NCBI RefSeq assembly: GCF_900104095.1
Contig: NZ_FNJO01000010.1
Span: 82,231-146,230 of the forward strand
DNA length: 64,000 nucleotides
Reading direction: 5' to 3'
DNA from: Ralstonia sp. 25mfcol4.1
GTDB taxonomy: Bacteria > Pseudomonadota > Gammaproteobacteria > Burkholderiales > Burkholderiaceae
Shown: one piece after another, positions 34,953-44,172 of the stretch
How the letters are laid out: every line of letters starts with the position of its first letter
How positions within the stretch are numbered: the stretch's first letter is position 1
Program-made: the position numbers and the translations under genes
Notes under the pieces: model-generated
Database searches by the model: none
What the model saw: the letters and a program-made list of their open reading frames with translations, nothing else
What the model was told of the DNA's origin: nothing

Positions 34953-35861
34953 TCAGGTCTGCTCGTCGAACGGCTTGCTGCCCAGCACACCAACCACATG
35001 ATCGACAAAGCAGGTAATGCGCGAGGCGAGGGCGGTGTTGCGGTAGTAGACCGCGTTGATGGATTGCCGCACGTCGAGCGTCTGCCGGGCGAACAGCGGC
35101 ACCAGGCGCCCGGCCTGACGGTCGGCACGCGTCATGAAATCGGACAGACAGACGATGCCCTGGCCCGCCAGCGCAAGGCTGCGCAGCGTCTCGCCGCTCG
35201 ATGAGGCAATGGTCGGCTTGATATGGACGGTGTCGCCGTCGTTGTCGCGCAGCGGCCAGTCGTTGAGCGAATCGGGCTGCGTAAAGCCCAGCAGCGCGTG
35301 GCCGGCCAGTTGCTCCACCTTGGTCGGCGTGCCGTGGCGCTGCAGATAATCCGGGCTGGCCAGCACCCGGATGCGGCTTGTGCCGATGGGACGCGCATGC
35401 AGCGTGGAGTCTTTCAGCGCGCCGATCCGGAAGGCCACATCGGTCCGTTTTTCGATCAGGTCGATGATCCCCTCATTGGAATTCAGCTCCAGTTCCACCT
35501 CGGGATAGCGCAAGCGGAAGCCTTCCACCAGCGGCACGATCACATGCAGCATGAAAGGCGTGGCCGCGTCCACGCGCAGCCGGCCGAACGGACGCATGCG
35601 GCGGGCCGCCATCTGTTCTTCGGCCTCGTCCATCATCGACAGGATGGCGCGCGCATGCTGCAGGAAGGCGGCCCCCTCCTCGGTCAGTTCGAGCCGGCGC
35701 GTCGTGCGACGCAGCAGGGTGGTCTGGAGCTTCTCTTCGAGACGGCTCAGCGTGCGGCTGGTGGCCGATACGGTCAGCCCGAGATGTTCGGCAGCGGCCG
35801 TGATCGAGCCGGTATCCACGACGGCCGCGAAGGCCAGAAGTTCGTCGATGGTCGTTTTCAT
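34953..35861 (-). CDS. LysR-family regulator (CrgA/DmlR-like branch)
   Basis: A 302-residue LysR regulator with helix-turn-helix GSITAAAEHLGLTVSATSRTLSRLE and the KRTDVAFRIG/ASPDYLQRHG blocks of the large CrgA/DmlR-like branch. The ATG at 35861 fits the family start. A 15-base dyad with a T-N11-A core stands only two bases upstream, so the gene is probably autoregulated. Neighbours are a PilZ gene (convergent) and a DUF1275 gene (same strand, upstream), so no clear target operon is seen. Confidence 0.93.
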   Translation of the reverse strand: MKTTIDELLAFAAVVDTGSITAAAEHLGLTVSATSRTLSRLEEKLQTTLLRRTTRRLELTEEGAAFLQHARAILSMMDEAEEQMAARRMRPFGRLRVDAATPFMLHVIVPLVEGFRLRYPEVELELNSNEGIIDLIEKRTDVAFRIGALKDSTLHARPIGTSRIRVLASPDYLQRHGTPTKVEQLAGHALLGFTQPDSLNDWPLRDNDGDTVHIKPTIASSSGETLRSLALAGQGIVCLSDFMTRADRQAGRLVPLFARQTLDVRQSINAVYYRNTALASRITCFVDHVVGVLGSKPFDEQT

Positions 35862-35863
35862 TC

Positions 35864-35878
35864 TTGATTCCGCATCAA
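35864..35878. promoter_or_regulatory. LysR-type dyad at the LysR gene start
   Basis: TTGAT and ATCAA flank TCCGC, giving a T-N11-A LysR box with dyad symmetry that abuts the start codon. This is an unusual, fully downstream position that suggests repression by its own product. Confidence 0.4.
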
Positions 35879-35955
35879 ATGAAACCGACTTATACACGGC
35901 ATTTTTCGCAAAGGTAAGGCTATCCGGCGTCGCATTGCGCCCGGGTTGGGGCGCA

Positions 35956-36705
35956 TCACCGGGCCGGCACGGTCGTATGCGATCGTCCGCGCCGGACGCA
36001 AGTCACGAAAAGCACGACGATGGGCAACGCCACCGCGGCATAACCGAACCGCGTGTAGGCCAGCGCGCCCAGGATCGCACCCACGGCGAAGGACAGTACG
36101 CTGGGCACCATCTTTCCAAGCCTGGCGCGAATCGGGCCGCGTGCCTCCGGCGGGGCAGAGGGCAGGTCCACCAGATCGATAATCACCTGCGTGCTGTTGC
36201 CCGTCATGATCGTGGTCGGGCCGAGATCCGCCAGCGACGTGCGCGACAGTGCGTTCTGGATCGCCATGGCCGCCACGGCCAGGAAGCCGGCAAGCATCGC
36301 CGGGCTCGAATCCGGTCCGGCACCCAGCGCCTGCATCCGCAGGCCCACCCCGGCAAACGCGGCCAGTAGCAGGGTCTCTGCGGCAATCAGCGGCACCACC
36401 GCGTCGCGACCGCGTTGGATGAGACGCTTCTCGGTCAACCGGGCAAGGGCGACCGCGCCAACGAAGACCGGCAGCGCCAGCACCTTCAGGAACAATCCCT
36501 CGGTGCTGCCCACCGATTCCACGCCGATCATGATGAGGTTGCCGGTTACGTGGGCCGTGAACAGGCCCGCCAGCGCAATAAATCCGATCACGTCCGTATA
36601 GCCGGCCACGAAGGCGAACGCCCCAATATCCCACTTGCCCGCGCTTGCTGCCTTGCCTGCGTTGCCTGCGTTGGCTGCGTTGCCGACGCTACCGTTTGTG
36701 GTCAT
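35956..36705 (-). CDS. DUF1275 (YoaK-like) membrane protein
   Basis: A 249-residue protein with six to seven hydrophobic helices. The DUF1275 core GYTDVIGFIALAGLFTAHVTGN is near residues 35-56, and GNSTQVIIDL lies in the second half. Function is unknown. The first ~24 residues are an Asn/Ala/Gly repeat, encoded by a 9-base tandem repeat, and are not part of the family. AAGGAG is six bases before the ATG. A 12-base palindrome lies ~19 bases upstream. Confidence 0.9.
   Translation of the reverse strand: MTTNGSVGNAANAGNAGKAASAGKWDIGAFAFVAGYTDVIGFIALAGLFTAHVTGNLIMIGVESVGSTEGLFLKVLALPVFVGAVALARLTEKRLIQRGRDAVVPLIAAETLLLAAFAGVGLRMQALGAGPDSSPAMLAGFLAVAAMAIQNALSRTSLADLGPTTIMTGNSTQVIIDLVDLPSAPPEARGPIRARLGKMVPSVLSFAVGAILGALAYTRFGYAAVALPIVVLFVTCVRRGRSHTTVPAR
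36644..36688 (-). repeat. 9-base tandem repeat coding for the DUF1275 N-terminal tract
   Basis: TTGCCTGCG is repeated at 36653 and 36662, with variants TTGGCTGCG (36671), TTGCCGACG (36680) and a degenerate copy before them. Each unit keeps the frame and encodes an Ala/Asn/Gly triplet. Confidence 0.6.
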
Positions 36706-36723
36706 GCCAACTCCTTGTTCAAA

Positions 36724-36735
36724 CCGTCCGGACGG
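36724..36735. promoter_or_regulatory. Perfect 12-base palindrome upstream of DUF1275 gene
   Basis: CCGTCCGGACGG is fully self-complementary. It lies in the divergent gap between the DUF1275 and DUF1330 genes and may be an operator. Confidence 0.35.
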
Positions 36736-36845
36736 CCCAATAAGGTCTTGCGCGTCCCATGTGCCGAACTATAGTGATTTGCCGGGCCGCACCACGGCGC
36801 CGGTGCAGTCAGAGTCATTCAAATTTCCTGAAGCAGGGAGACGAT

Positions 36846-37148
36846 ATGAAAAAGGGCTACTGGGTTGCAGCGGTAGACATCGCCGACGCCGCTGGCTATC
36901 AGGGCTACATCACCGGCAACAAAGCGGTCTTCGACAAATACGGCGCCCGGTTTCTGGTCAGAAATGGCGAAAAAACGGTGGTCGAGGGCGCGCCGCGATC
37001 CCGCATCGTCGTGATCGAATTCGACAGCTATGCCCGCGCCCTGGAATGCTACCGATCACCGGAATACCAGGCACTGATCGCGCTGCGCGCGCCGTACTCC
37101 CAGGCCGATATCGTGGTGATCGAGGGGTATGAGGATGTGGGCGGGTGA
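36846..37148 (+). CDS. DUF1330 protein
   Basis: A 100-residue dimeric ferredoxin-like protein with the DUF1330 pattern: KGYWVAAVDI at the start, a GARFLVRNG loop, VVIEFDSYARALECYRSPEYQAL in the centre and a final DIVVIEGY. Many members stand beside unrelated metabolic genes and their role is unknown. GGGAG is five bases before the ATG. It diverges from the DUF1275 gene. Confidence 0.93.
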   Translation: MKKGYWVAAVDIADAAGYQGYITGNKAVFDKYGARFLVRNGEKTVVEGAPRSRIVVIEFDSYARALECYRSPEYQALIALRAPYSQADIVVIEGYEDVGG

Positions 37149-37450
37149 TTGGGAAGATGTCGTTGCCGTGTTGCCGGACCCGGAAGACCGTAGATGGTCA
37201 TCTACTATTTAACATAATCTATATTCTTACCAAAACACATACTGGCGGCAGCAAGATCAACCTCGGTGATGCCAAATGCCATACGTCGTCCGGATTCAGC
37301 CACCCATGCGGCCTTTCCCCAGAGCCAGCACCATCGACCGCCGAAGACGTTGCAAGCGTCATCTCGGATGGCACGCGAAATGCGTGCCCCGGGTTGCTAA
37401 AGGCCTATGTGCAGGCGTGCAAGCTCTCCCCATAGGCGTTGTGGGACGAA
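37149..37450 (+). other. AT-richer intergenic region before the SbmA-like gene, with palindrome
   Basis: No gene is seen in these ~300 bases. A perfect palindrome GTAGATG-GT-CATCTAC is at 37190-37205. It is followed by the AT-rich stretch of 37206-37250, which contains several possible -10 hexamers (CATAAT, TATATT). This is probably the promoter of the ABC transporter gene. The drop in GC marks the left edge of a region with different base use. Confidence 0.5.
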
Positions 37451-39163
37451 ATGGCTATGTCTACGCGCGATGGCAATCTGTGGAAGCGGTTTTTGAACGT
37501 CGCCAAGCCATACTGGCTGTCACGGGAAAAGTGGAAGGCCTGGGCGCTGCTGGCGATACTGGCATGCCTGTTGTTTGGCCAGACGTGGACCAATGTGCTC
37601 TTCAACAGGCAAACCGGTGAGTTTGCCTCGGCGCTCGCTGCCAGAGACGCCGACCGGTTCTGGTACGCCATCAAGGTATTCGTCTACGTCCTGATAGCGG
37701 CTGTCCCTGTCTACGCCTTTTACTACTACATCCGGCACAAGCTGTTCATTCAGTGGCGAGCGTGGATGACGCACCGTTATCTGGACAAGTACTTCGGCGG
37801 CTGCGCCTTCTATACGCTCAATGCGAATACGGCCATCGACAACCCGGACCAGCGTATTTCGGAAGACATCAGCACCTTCACGCAGCAGTCGCTGTACTTT
37901 CTGCTGTTGATGCTGGGATCAGTGCTGCAGCTGATCGGGTTTAGCAGCGTACTGTGGTCGATATCCCGCGAATTGGTCGCTTTCCTCGTGCTCTATGCCA
38001 TCTGTGGCACGGTGATCTCGGTGCTGTGCTTTGGCAAGGTTCTGATCGGGCTGAACTTCTACCAGCTCAAGTGCGAAGCCGACTTCCGCTTCAGCCTTAT
38101 CCGGGTGCGCGAGCATGCCGAATCGATTACTTTTCATCGCGGCGAGCAGCATGAGTCCGATCACGTACGCAGCCGGTTTCAGCATGTCTTCGCCAACTTC
38201 AACAAGTTGATCCGCTGGGAGCTGAATCTCTACTTTTTCCAGTATGCCTATGCGTTCCTGACCCTGATGTTGCCCAGCGTAATCGTCGCCCATCGCGTAC
38301 TGGACGGCGAGCTCGAAGTTGGCAGCGCAATCCAGGCCGCAGGTGCCTTCGCGGCCGTGTTGGCGGCCCTGACGGTCATTGTCGACAACTTCGAAAGCCT
38401 GAGCCGCTTCCTGGCAGGCGTGGACCGCCTCACTGCCTTCGCTTCTTCGCTGGCATCCACGCGCATCGTTCGCCGCAAACCTGGCAGCCACATCGAGCAT
38501 CGGCGGGGCAACACGCTGTCTCTGGAGCACCTGACACTGCATACGCCCGACTATCAGCGCACCCTGCTCAATGACCTTACCGTCACGGTAGCGCAAGGCA
38601 GGAACCTGCTGATCGTGGGGCCCAGTGGCGGAGGCAAAAGCTCGATATTGCGGGCCATTAGCGGCCTCTGGAATTGCGGAAGCGGCCGGATCGTGCGCCC
38701 CGATGCCGAGCACATGATGATCGTGCCCCAGCGCCCCTACATGGCGGTCGGCAACCTTCGCTGTCAGTTGCTCTATCCCGCTTGCGCGGGGCGGCGCATC
38801 CCAGATGGCGAGCTGCTGAAGCTGCTGGACATGGTCAACCTGCCCGACATGGTGGAACGGTTCGGCGGGCTCGATGCGGAACTGGACTGGGGCAAGGTCC
38901 TGTCGCTCGGCGAGCAGCAACGCCTGGCATTCGCCCGGCTGCTGTTGGCGCGTCCGCGCTACGCCCTGCTTGACGAAGCGACCAGCGCGCTGGACATCGG
39001 CAATGAGACCCGCCTCTACAGCCAGCTGGTCACCGGCCCGACCACAATCGTCAGCGTCAGTCACCGCCCCACCCTGCTGCCATATCACTACGAGGTGCTG
39101 GAGTTGTGCGGCAATGGCGACTGGCAGCTATACCCCACGCACGACTACCGGTTCGCACGGTAG
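37451..39163 (+). CDS. SbmA/BacA-like ABC transporter, membrane domain fused to ATPase (YddA type)
   Basis: A 570-residue half-transporter. About six helices span residues ~25-320, with the SbmA/BacA-like blocks QWRAWMTHRYLDKYF, NPDQRISEDISTFT and GEQHESDHVRSRF. The ATPase has Walker A GPSGGGKSS (~389), signature LSLGEQQRLAFARL and Walker B YALLDEATSALD. Relatives export or import peptides, B12 or fatty acyl groups; here the direction is unknown. An ATG at 37451 is chosen over a TTG at 37439. GC looks lower than in the flanking genes. Next is a glycosyltransferase gene 241 bases downstream. Confidence 0.92.
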   Translation: MAMSTRDGNLWKRFLNVAKPYWLSREKWKAWALLAILACLLFGQTWTNVLFNRQTGEFASALAARDADRFWYAIKVFVYVLIAAVPVYAFYYYIRHKLFIQWRAWMTHRYLDKYFGGCAFYTLNANTAIDNPDQRISEDISTFTQQSLYFLLLMLGSVLQLIGFSSVLWSISRELVAFLVLYAICGTVISVLCFGKVLIGLNFYQLKCEADFRFSLIRVREHAESITFHRGEQHESDHVRSRFQHVFANFNKLIRWELNLYFFQYAYAFLTLMLPSVIVAHRVLDGELEVGSAIQAAGAFAAVLAALTVIVDNFESLSRFLAGVDRLTAFASSLASTRIVRRKPGSHIEHRRGNTLSLEHLTLHTPDYQRTLLNDLTVTVAQGRNLLIVGPSGGGKSSILRAISGLWNCGSGRIVRPDAEHMMIVPQRPYMAVGNLRCQLLYPACAGRRIPDGELLKLLDMVNLPDMVERFGGLDAELDWGKVLSLGEQQRLAFARLLLARPRYALLDEATSALDIGNETRLYSQLVTGPTTIVSVSHRPTLLPYHYEVLELCGNGDWQLYPTHDYRFAR

Positions 39164-39404
39164 CCACGCGGAGCGTCTTATCAGACTGCCGCGCCCAAGC
39201 CTGCTGCCGGAACGTTCTTCGCGACGCAGGTGCCCCGTCGTACAGCTGGTCTCCTTGCAGCTTTACAAAACAGGAAGTTCTGTCTTGGTCGGGATTGCTT
39301 TTTGGAGGGCGTGTGGCCTTCAGGTGTTGCGGTCAGGGCCGGCATGCCGTTTGCTGACCTTTCCCCAATGCGTTGGACTGCTGGCATGGGGAGAGGCATC
39401 GAAA

Positions 39405-40496
39405 ATGAGAATTGCACAAATCGCCCCACTGCACGAATGTTGCCCCCCGAAGCAGTACGGCGGCACCGAGCGCGTCGTCTCCTACCTGACGGACGAGCTG
39501 GTCCACTTAGGCCACGACGTCACCCTGTTCGCATGCGGCGATTCGTCGACACCCGCGCGGCTGATCAACTGCGCGGACCAGTCGCTTCGATCCAACCCCA
39601 CCGTCAAGGATCCGTTGCCCTATCACATCATGATGCTGGATGAGGTATGCCGGCGCGCAGATGAATTCGACGTGCTGCACTTCCACACCGAGATGTTGCA
39701 TTTCCCGCTCGTTCGGCGCCTATCCCAGCGCACCGTCACCACGCTTCACGGCCGGCTGGATCTGCCTGACCTCAAGCCATTCTACGAGAAGTTCTCCGAT
39801 GTGCCGCTGGTGTCCATCTCGCTGGCCCAACGGCTGCCCATGCCGCCGGTCGCCTGGGCCGGAAATGTCTATCATGGGTTACCGGAGGGCTTGCTGGCTT
39901 TTCATTCCGTAGCACGGGGCGGTTACCTTGCTTTCCTGGGCCGGATTTCACCGGAGAAACGCCCGGACCGCGCCATCGAGATTGCCGTACGCTCAGGGAT
40001 TGCGCTCAAGATTGCGGCAAAGGTTGACGCGGTTGACCGCGCTTATTGGGACACCACGATCGCACCGTTGATACGGCGCCACCGGAATGTCGAATACCTG
40101 GGAGAGATCGGGGAACGCGAGAAGGGCCGGTTCCTGGGTGACGCCCGCGCATTGCTGTTCCCCATCGATTGGCCCGAGCCTTTCGGCCTGGCCATGATCG
40201 AGTCCATGGCGTGCGGCACGCCCGTCATCGCATTCCGTTGCGGTTCGGTACCGGAAGTCGTGGAGGACGGCGTGACAGGCTTTATTGTCGATTCCATGGA
40301 CGCCGCGGTGGACGCCGTGCGCCACATCGGCGGGATCGATCGCGCTGGTGTCCGCCGCAGGTTCGTCCGGCGATTCAGCGCGACCCGCATGGCGCAAGAT
40401 TATGTTGCGCTCTATAACGGCACCAAATGCGCCCCGGAACCTGCCAGGCAGGTGGCGTTCCCGGCCCCACCCGCAATCACCGGCCTCGCGGCCTGA
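39405..40496 (+). CDS. GT4-family glycosyltransferase
   Basis: A 363-residue GT-B glycosyltransferase. The N-terminal domain starts MRIAQIAPLHECCPPKQYGGTERVV (loop typical of GT4), and the C-terminal domain has FLGRISPEKRPDRAIEIA and the EPFGLAMIESMACGTPVIAF sugar-nucleotide site with the E-x7-E pattern. Sugar donor and acceptor are unknown. GAGAGG precedes the ATG; the longer open frame upstream overlaps the ABC gene and is rejected. Only 16 bases separate it from the glucosidase gene, so the pair probably works together in making or trimming an alpha-glucan or glycolipid. Confidence 0.93.
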   Translation: MRIAQIAPLHECCPPKQYGGTERVVSYLTDELVHLGHDVTLFACGDSSTPARLINCADQSLRSNPTVKDPLPYHIMMLDEVCRRADEFDVLHFHTEMLHFPLVRRLSQRTVTTLHGRLDLPDLKPFYEKFSDVPLVSISLAQRLPMPPVAWAGNVYHGLPEGLLAFHSVARGGYLAFLGRISPEKRPDRAIEIAVRSGIALKIAAKVDAVDRAYWDTTIAPLIRRHRNVEYLGEIGEREKGRFLGDARALLFPIDWPEPFGLAMIESMACGTPVIAFRCGSVPEVVEDGVTGFIVDSMDAAVDAVRHIGGIDRAGVRRRFVRRFSATRMAQDYVALYNGTKCAPEPARQVAFPAPPAITGLAA

Positions 40497-40512
40497 TCTT
40501 GGAGGGCGAACG

Positions 40513-42717
40513 ATGCTAGATACTCCGGAAGACGGCGGAAATCAGACCCCCGATGCCGCCCCGGCCACGCCCATCATCGTCGCGGCCTCACGCTCGCTGC
40601 GGGAAGGCCACACGCGCACGCTCAAGCACGGTGACGTCTTCGCGGTATTCGACCAGCGCGGCGATGCCGTATCCGGGGGAGGCGGGTCAGATGGCCTGTA
40701 CTACCGGGATACCCGTCACCTGTCGCACTTCCACCTCACCTTTGGCGGCTGGTGTCCGATACTGCTCAGTTCCGTGCTGCGCGACGACAATGCCGCACTC
40801 ACGTTCGACCTCACGAATCCCGATCTCTTCGATGCCGACGGACGGCTGACGATGGCACACGATCTGATTCACCTGCGTCGATCGAGATTCCTCTGGGACG
40901 GCACATGTTATGAACGCCTGGCCCTGAGAAACTATGACGAGCGACCGCGACGGATCGCGATCGAGCTGGCCTTCGCCGCCGACTTTGCCGATCTGTTCGA
41001 GGTGCGAGGCGCCCGCCGCGCCAGGCGAGGCCAGCTGCAAGCGACGTCAATGTGCGCAAATGGGGCGACGCTCGCCTACACCGGCCTGGACGGATACGAA
41101 CGCGCCACGCACCTTCGCTTCGACCCGCCTCCCACGCGCCTGAGCGAGAACGAGGCCGTGTTCGAACTGGAGTTGCCGCCGCTGAAGACCCATTTGTTGT
41201 ATATCGAAATCTGCTGCGCCAGCACCCGGCAGGACGGCCCCTCGCCACGTCGGGCGTTTCCCACGGCATTGCGCGCCGCGCGTCGGTCCCTGCAGACGCT
41301 GTCCAGCCGCGCGGCACGTGTAATCACATCGAATGACATCTTCAACGAGGCGACGGGCCGCAGCATTTCGGACCTCTATATGCTGAGCACCGGCACGCCA
41401 TACGGCCCGTATCCGTATGCCGGCATTCCATGGTTCAGCACCTTCTTCGGCCGCGACGCTCTGATCACGGCACTCGAAACCCTTTGGCTGGATCCTGACA
41501 TATCGCGGGGTGTGCTGTGCTATCTGGCCGCGAATCAGGCCACAACCGTGGACCCGGCGGCCGATGCGGAGCCCGGGAAAATCCTGCACGAAAGCCGCCA
41601 GGGGGAAATGGCCAATCTCGGAGAAGTGCCGTTCCGACGTTACTACGGCAGTATCGATTCCACGCCGCTGTTCGTCATGCTGGCCGGTGCCTATATGGAC
41701 CGCACCCACGATCGGGTAACGATTCAGGGGCTGTGGCCGCATATTGAAGCTGCGCTTCAGTGGATCGAGAAATACGGCGACCGGGACGGCGATGGCTTTG
41801 TGGAGTACGGCCGCTATTCGTCCGACGGGCTGCTCAATCAAGGGTGGAAGGACAGCCGCGATTCGATCTTTCACAAGGATGGCACGCTCGCACAAGGGCC
41901 CATCGCCCTCGTGGAAGTCCAGGCGTACGTCTATGGGGCTTGGATGGCGGCCGCCGGCATCGCGCGCCACCTGGGACATTGCGAACGGGCGACGGCGCTG
42001 GAGGCGAAAGCACACGATCTGCGCACGCGATTCGACCAGGCATTCTTCGATCCCGAACTCGGCACCTACGCATTGGCGCTCGACGGTGACAAGCAGCCTT
42101 GCCGTGTGCAAACCTCCAACGCAGGCCACGCGCTATACACCGGCATCGCCCTGCCGGAACGCGCCGTGTCCGTTGCGGCCGTCCTGATGGGAAGCGCGTC
42201 GTTCTCCGGCTGGGGTGTGCGCACGGTTGCCTCGACAGAGGCGCGCTACAACCCCATGAGCTACCACAATGGATCGGTATGGCCGCACGACAACGCTATC
42301 GTGGCCGCCGGGTTCGCGCGCTACGGGATACACGAGGCCGCTTTGGGCATCTTCGACGGATTGTTTGCCGCCGCGACGCATATTGACCTCCGGCGATTGC
42401 CAGAACTCTTCTGTGGCTTCGCGCGTCGGCGCAATCGCGGGCCGACCCTATATCCGGTGGCTTGCAGCCCACAAGCCTGGGCTGCCGCCACGCCGCTGTC
42501 CCTGTTGCAGTCCTGCCTGGGACTCGATTTTGACCTGGCCGCCAGCGAGATCAAGTTTCGTCATCCGCGTCTCCCTGATTTCATGGACGAAGTCGCGCTG
42601 TATGGACTGACACTTGGCAAGGAATCGGCCGACGTTCTGCTCAAGCGTGCCGCGGGAAGCGTAATGGTAAGTGTCCTGGGCCGGCGCGGAAATGTGGTGG
42701 TCACCACCACAAACTGA
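40513..42717 (+). CDS. Amylo-alpha-1,6-glucosidase-like (glycogen debranching) protein
   Basis: A 734-residue protein: N-terminal glycogen-debranching domain (residues ~25-270; GLYYRDTRHLSHFHL is typical) and a C-terminal (alpha/alpha)6 barrel of the GH13/GH63-like amylo-1,6-glucosidase type. Barrel landmarks are PWFSTFFGRDALITALETLW, DGLLNQGWKDSRDSI and NPMSYHNGSVWPHDNAIV. It would hydrolyse alpha-1,6 branch stubs or a similar alpha-glucoside; no export signal is seen, so it is cytoplasmic. GGAGGG lies at good spacing before the ATG. Pairing with a GT4 enzyme is common for this family. Whether it acts on glycogen is unknown, since no glgA/B genes are here. Confidence 0.92.
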   Translation: MLDTPEDGGNQTPDAAPATPIIVAASRSLREGHTRTLKHGDVFAVFDQRGDAVSGGGGSDGLYYRDTRHLSHFHLTFGGWCPILLSSVLRDDNAALTFDLTNPDLFDADGRLTMAHDLIHLRRSRFLWDGTCYERLALRNYDERPRRIAIELAFAADFADLFEVRGARRARRGQLQATSMCANGATLAYTGLDGYERATHLRFDPPPTRLSENEAVFELELPPLKTHLLYIEICCASTRQDGPSPRRAFPTALRAARRSLQTLSSRAARVITSNDIFNEATGRSISDLYMLSTGTPYGPYPYAGIPWFSTFFGRDALITALETLWLDPDISRGVLCYLAANQATTVDPAADAEPGKILHESRQGEMANLGEVPFRRYYGSIDSTPLFVMLAGAYMDRTHDRVTIQGLWPHIEAALQWIEKYGDRDGDGFVEYGRYSSDGLLNQGWKDSRDSIFHKDGTLAQGPIALVEVQAYVYGAWMAAAGIARHLGHCERATALEAKAHDLRTRFDQAFFDPELGTYALALDGDKQPCRVQTSNAGHALYTGIALPERAVSVAAVLMGSASFSGWGVRTVASTEARYNPMSYHNGSVWPHDNAIVAAGFARYGIHEAALGIFDGLFAAATHIDLRRLPELFCGFARRRNRGPTLYPVACSPQAWAAATPLSLLQSCLGLDFDLAASEIKFRHPRLPDFMDEVALYGLTLGKESADVLLKRAAGSVMVSVLGRRGNVVVTTTN

Positions 42718-42932
42718 GCAAGGTGTCGGCGGCGATATTCAACGAACTGGCGCCGTTGCATGGCCAAAAAAGCCGCCGCACTAATCGTCGCCTGTTTCGC
42801 CCTCGGCAGCCGCCGCGGTGCAAATGGACCCGCACGCTTCATCGCTGAAACATACTTCTGAACGATTTAGCCGGCCCGGCCTTCGGTGCTAATCTTCCCG
42901 TCGAGCGCCGATTATTCAGAGGATTCACTGCC

Positions 42933-44075
42933 GTGAGTGGCGAGATCAGATCGTTGACCGGCTTGCGGGGGATCGCTGCGCTGATGGTGGCGATCCTCCA
43001 TATTCATCAGCCCGGTGGCGATAACTGGCTGTCGGCGTTGTTTCGCCATGGGTACCTTGCCGTTGACCTGTTCTTTGCGCTCAGCGGCTTTGTCATGGCA
43101 CTCACCTATGGATCCATGTTCGAGCATGGATTTTCCCGGAAGGCCTATGGCACCTTCCTGGCGAAGCGCCTCGCGCGCATTTATCCGCTTTATTTTCTCG
43201 TGACCGGCGTTATCGCGATAATCGGCTTCATGGCCGATGTCCACGCGATGCATGGCAAGAACTTTGTGGCCGTGGTCGTCATGAATCTGGCCATGGTGCA
43301 GGCGTGGGGCATGGCGCCCTCCCTGATGCCTGTCGCGTGGTCGATCAGTACCGAGTGGGCGGCCTACCTGCTGTTTCCCTGGCTCGCCGCCAGCCTTCTC
43401 CAGGGACGAGTCGGCTATCTATGTGCTGTTATAATCACCTGTATCATCTGTGTCCTGGTACTTTCCTGGAGCAACACGAATTTCTTCGTCGCGAACGCAC
43501 CGGGAGGCTATGGGCCGCTCGATGTCACGAAGTTCGATTCCGTCGGCCCCGTGGCGCGGTGCATTGCCAGCTTCTCGCTGGGCATCGTCGCCTATCGATT
43601 AGCCAGCGTTCCGGCAATTGGAAAATGGCTCGGAAAACCGCATGCATCGATGCTGCTGAGTATTGCCGTACTGGTCATGGCGTGCATCCCAACTGCGGAC
43701 CCGTATATAGTGCTGACCTTTCCGACGCTGGTCGCCAGTCTGACGCTCCACCAATCTGGCGTTTCCCTATTCCTGGGCAGCAAGGCCGTCCATTCTCTGG
43801 GCGTCTGGTCCTATTCCATCTATCTGGTACACCGCCCCTTCGGCCCGGTTCAAGAGGTCCTTGCCAGGCAGCTTTCGATCATCTTTCCCTGGGGTGCGAG
43901 CGCGCTCGCAAGCGGTCTGACCCTGCTTATTGTTCTGGCCGTATCGGCGACGACTTACCGCGTCATTGAAAAGCCGTGCCGGTCCTTTCTGCAATCCATG
44001 CTCGGTGTCCGGGCCAGCAGAGGCCCGGGAGAACGGAATCGTTTGGCCGACATCGGAGGTCAGCGGGGTTACTGA
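42933..44075 (+). CDS. Acyltransferase-3 family membrane protein (OafA/NodX-like)
   Basis: A 380-residue protein with ten or so helices that O-acetylates or acylates sugars at the membrane. Family marks: RSLTGLRGIAALMVAILHIH (catalytic-His/Arg start), DLFFALSGFVMA, the R-x10-H-like KRLARIYPLY and SISTEWAAYLLFPW. The start is GTG at 42933 with GAGGA nine bases upstream. It lies 215 bases after the glucosidase gene, on the same strand, and could decorate the same glycan. Reads as lower GC than average for the window. Confidence 0.92.
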   Translation: MSGEIRSLTGLRGIAALMVAILHIHQPGGDNWLSALFRHGYLAVDLFFALSGFVMALTYGSMFEHGFSRKAYGTFLAKRLARIYPLYFLVTGVIAIIGFMADVHAMHGKNFVAVVVMNLAMVQAWGMAPSLMPVAWSISTEWAAYLLFPWLAASLLQGRVGYLCAVIITCIICVLVLSWSNTNFFVANAPGGYGPLDVTKFDSVGPVARCIASFSLGIVAYRLASVPAIGKWLGKPHASMLLSIAVLVMACIPTADPYIVLTFPTLVASLTLHQSGVSLFLGSKAVHSLGVWSYSIYLVHRPFGPVQEVLARQLSIIFPWGASALASGLTLLIVLAVSATTYRVIEKPCRSFLQSMLGVRASRGPGERNRLADIGGQRGY

Positions 44076-44172
44076 CCGGCAATACTTTCCGACGTTGCCT
44101 TACCACGCAGACTTGACCCCGACTCGCACCGCGTATTGACGCCAGCATTATCGTAGTTCCTCTAAGAAACCG

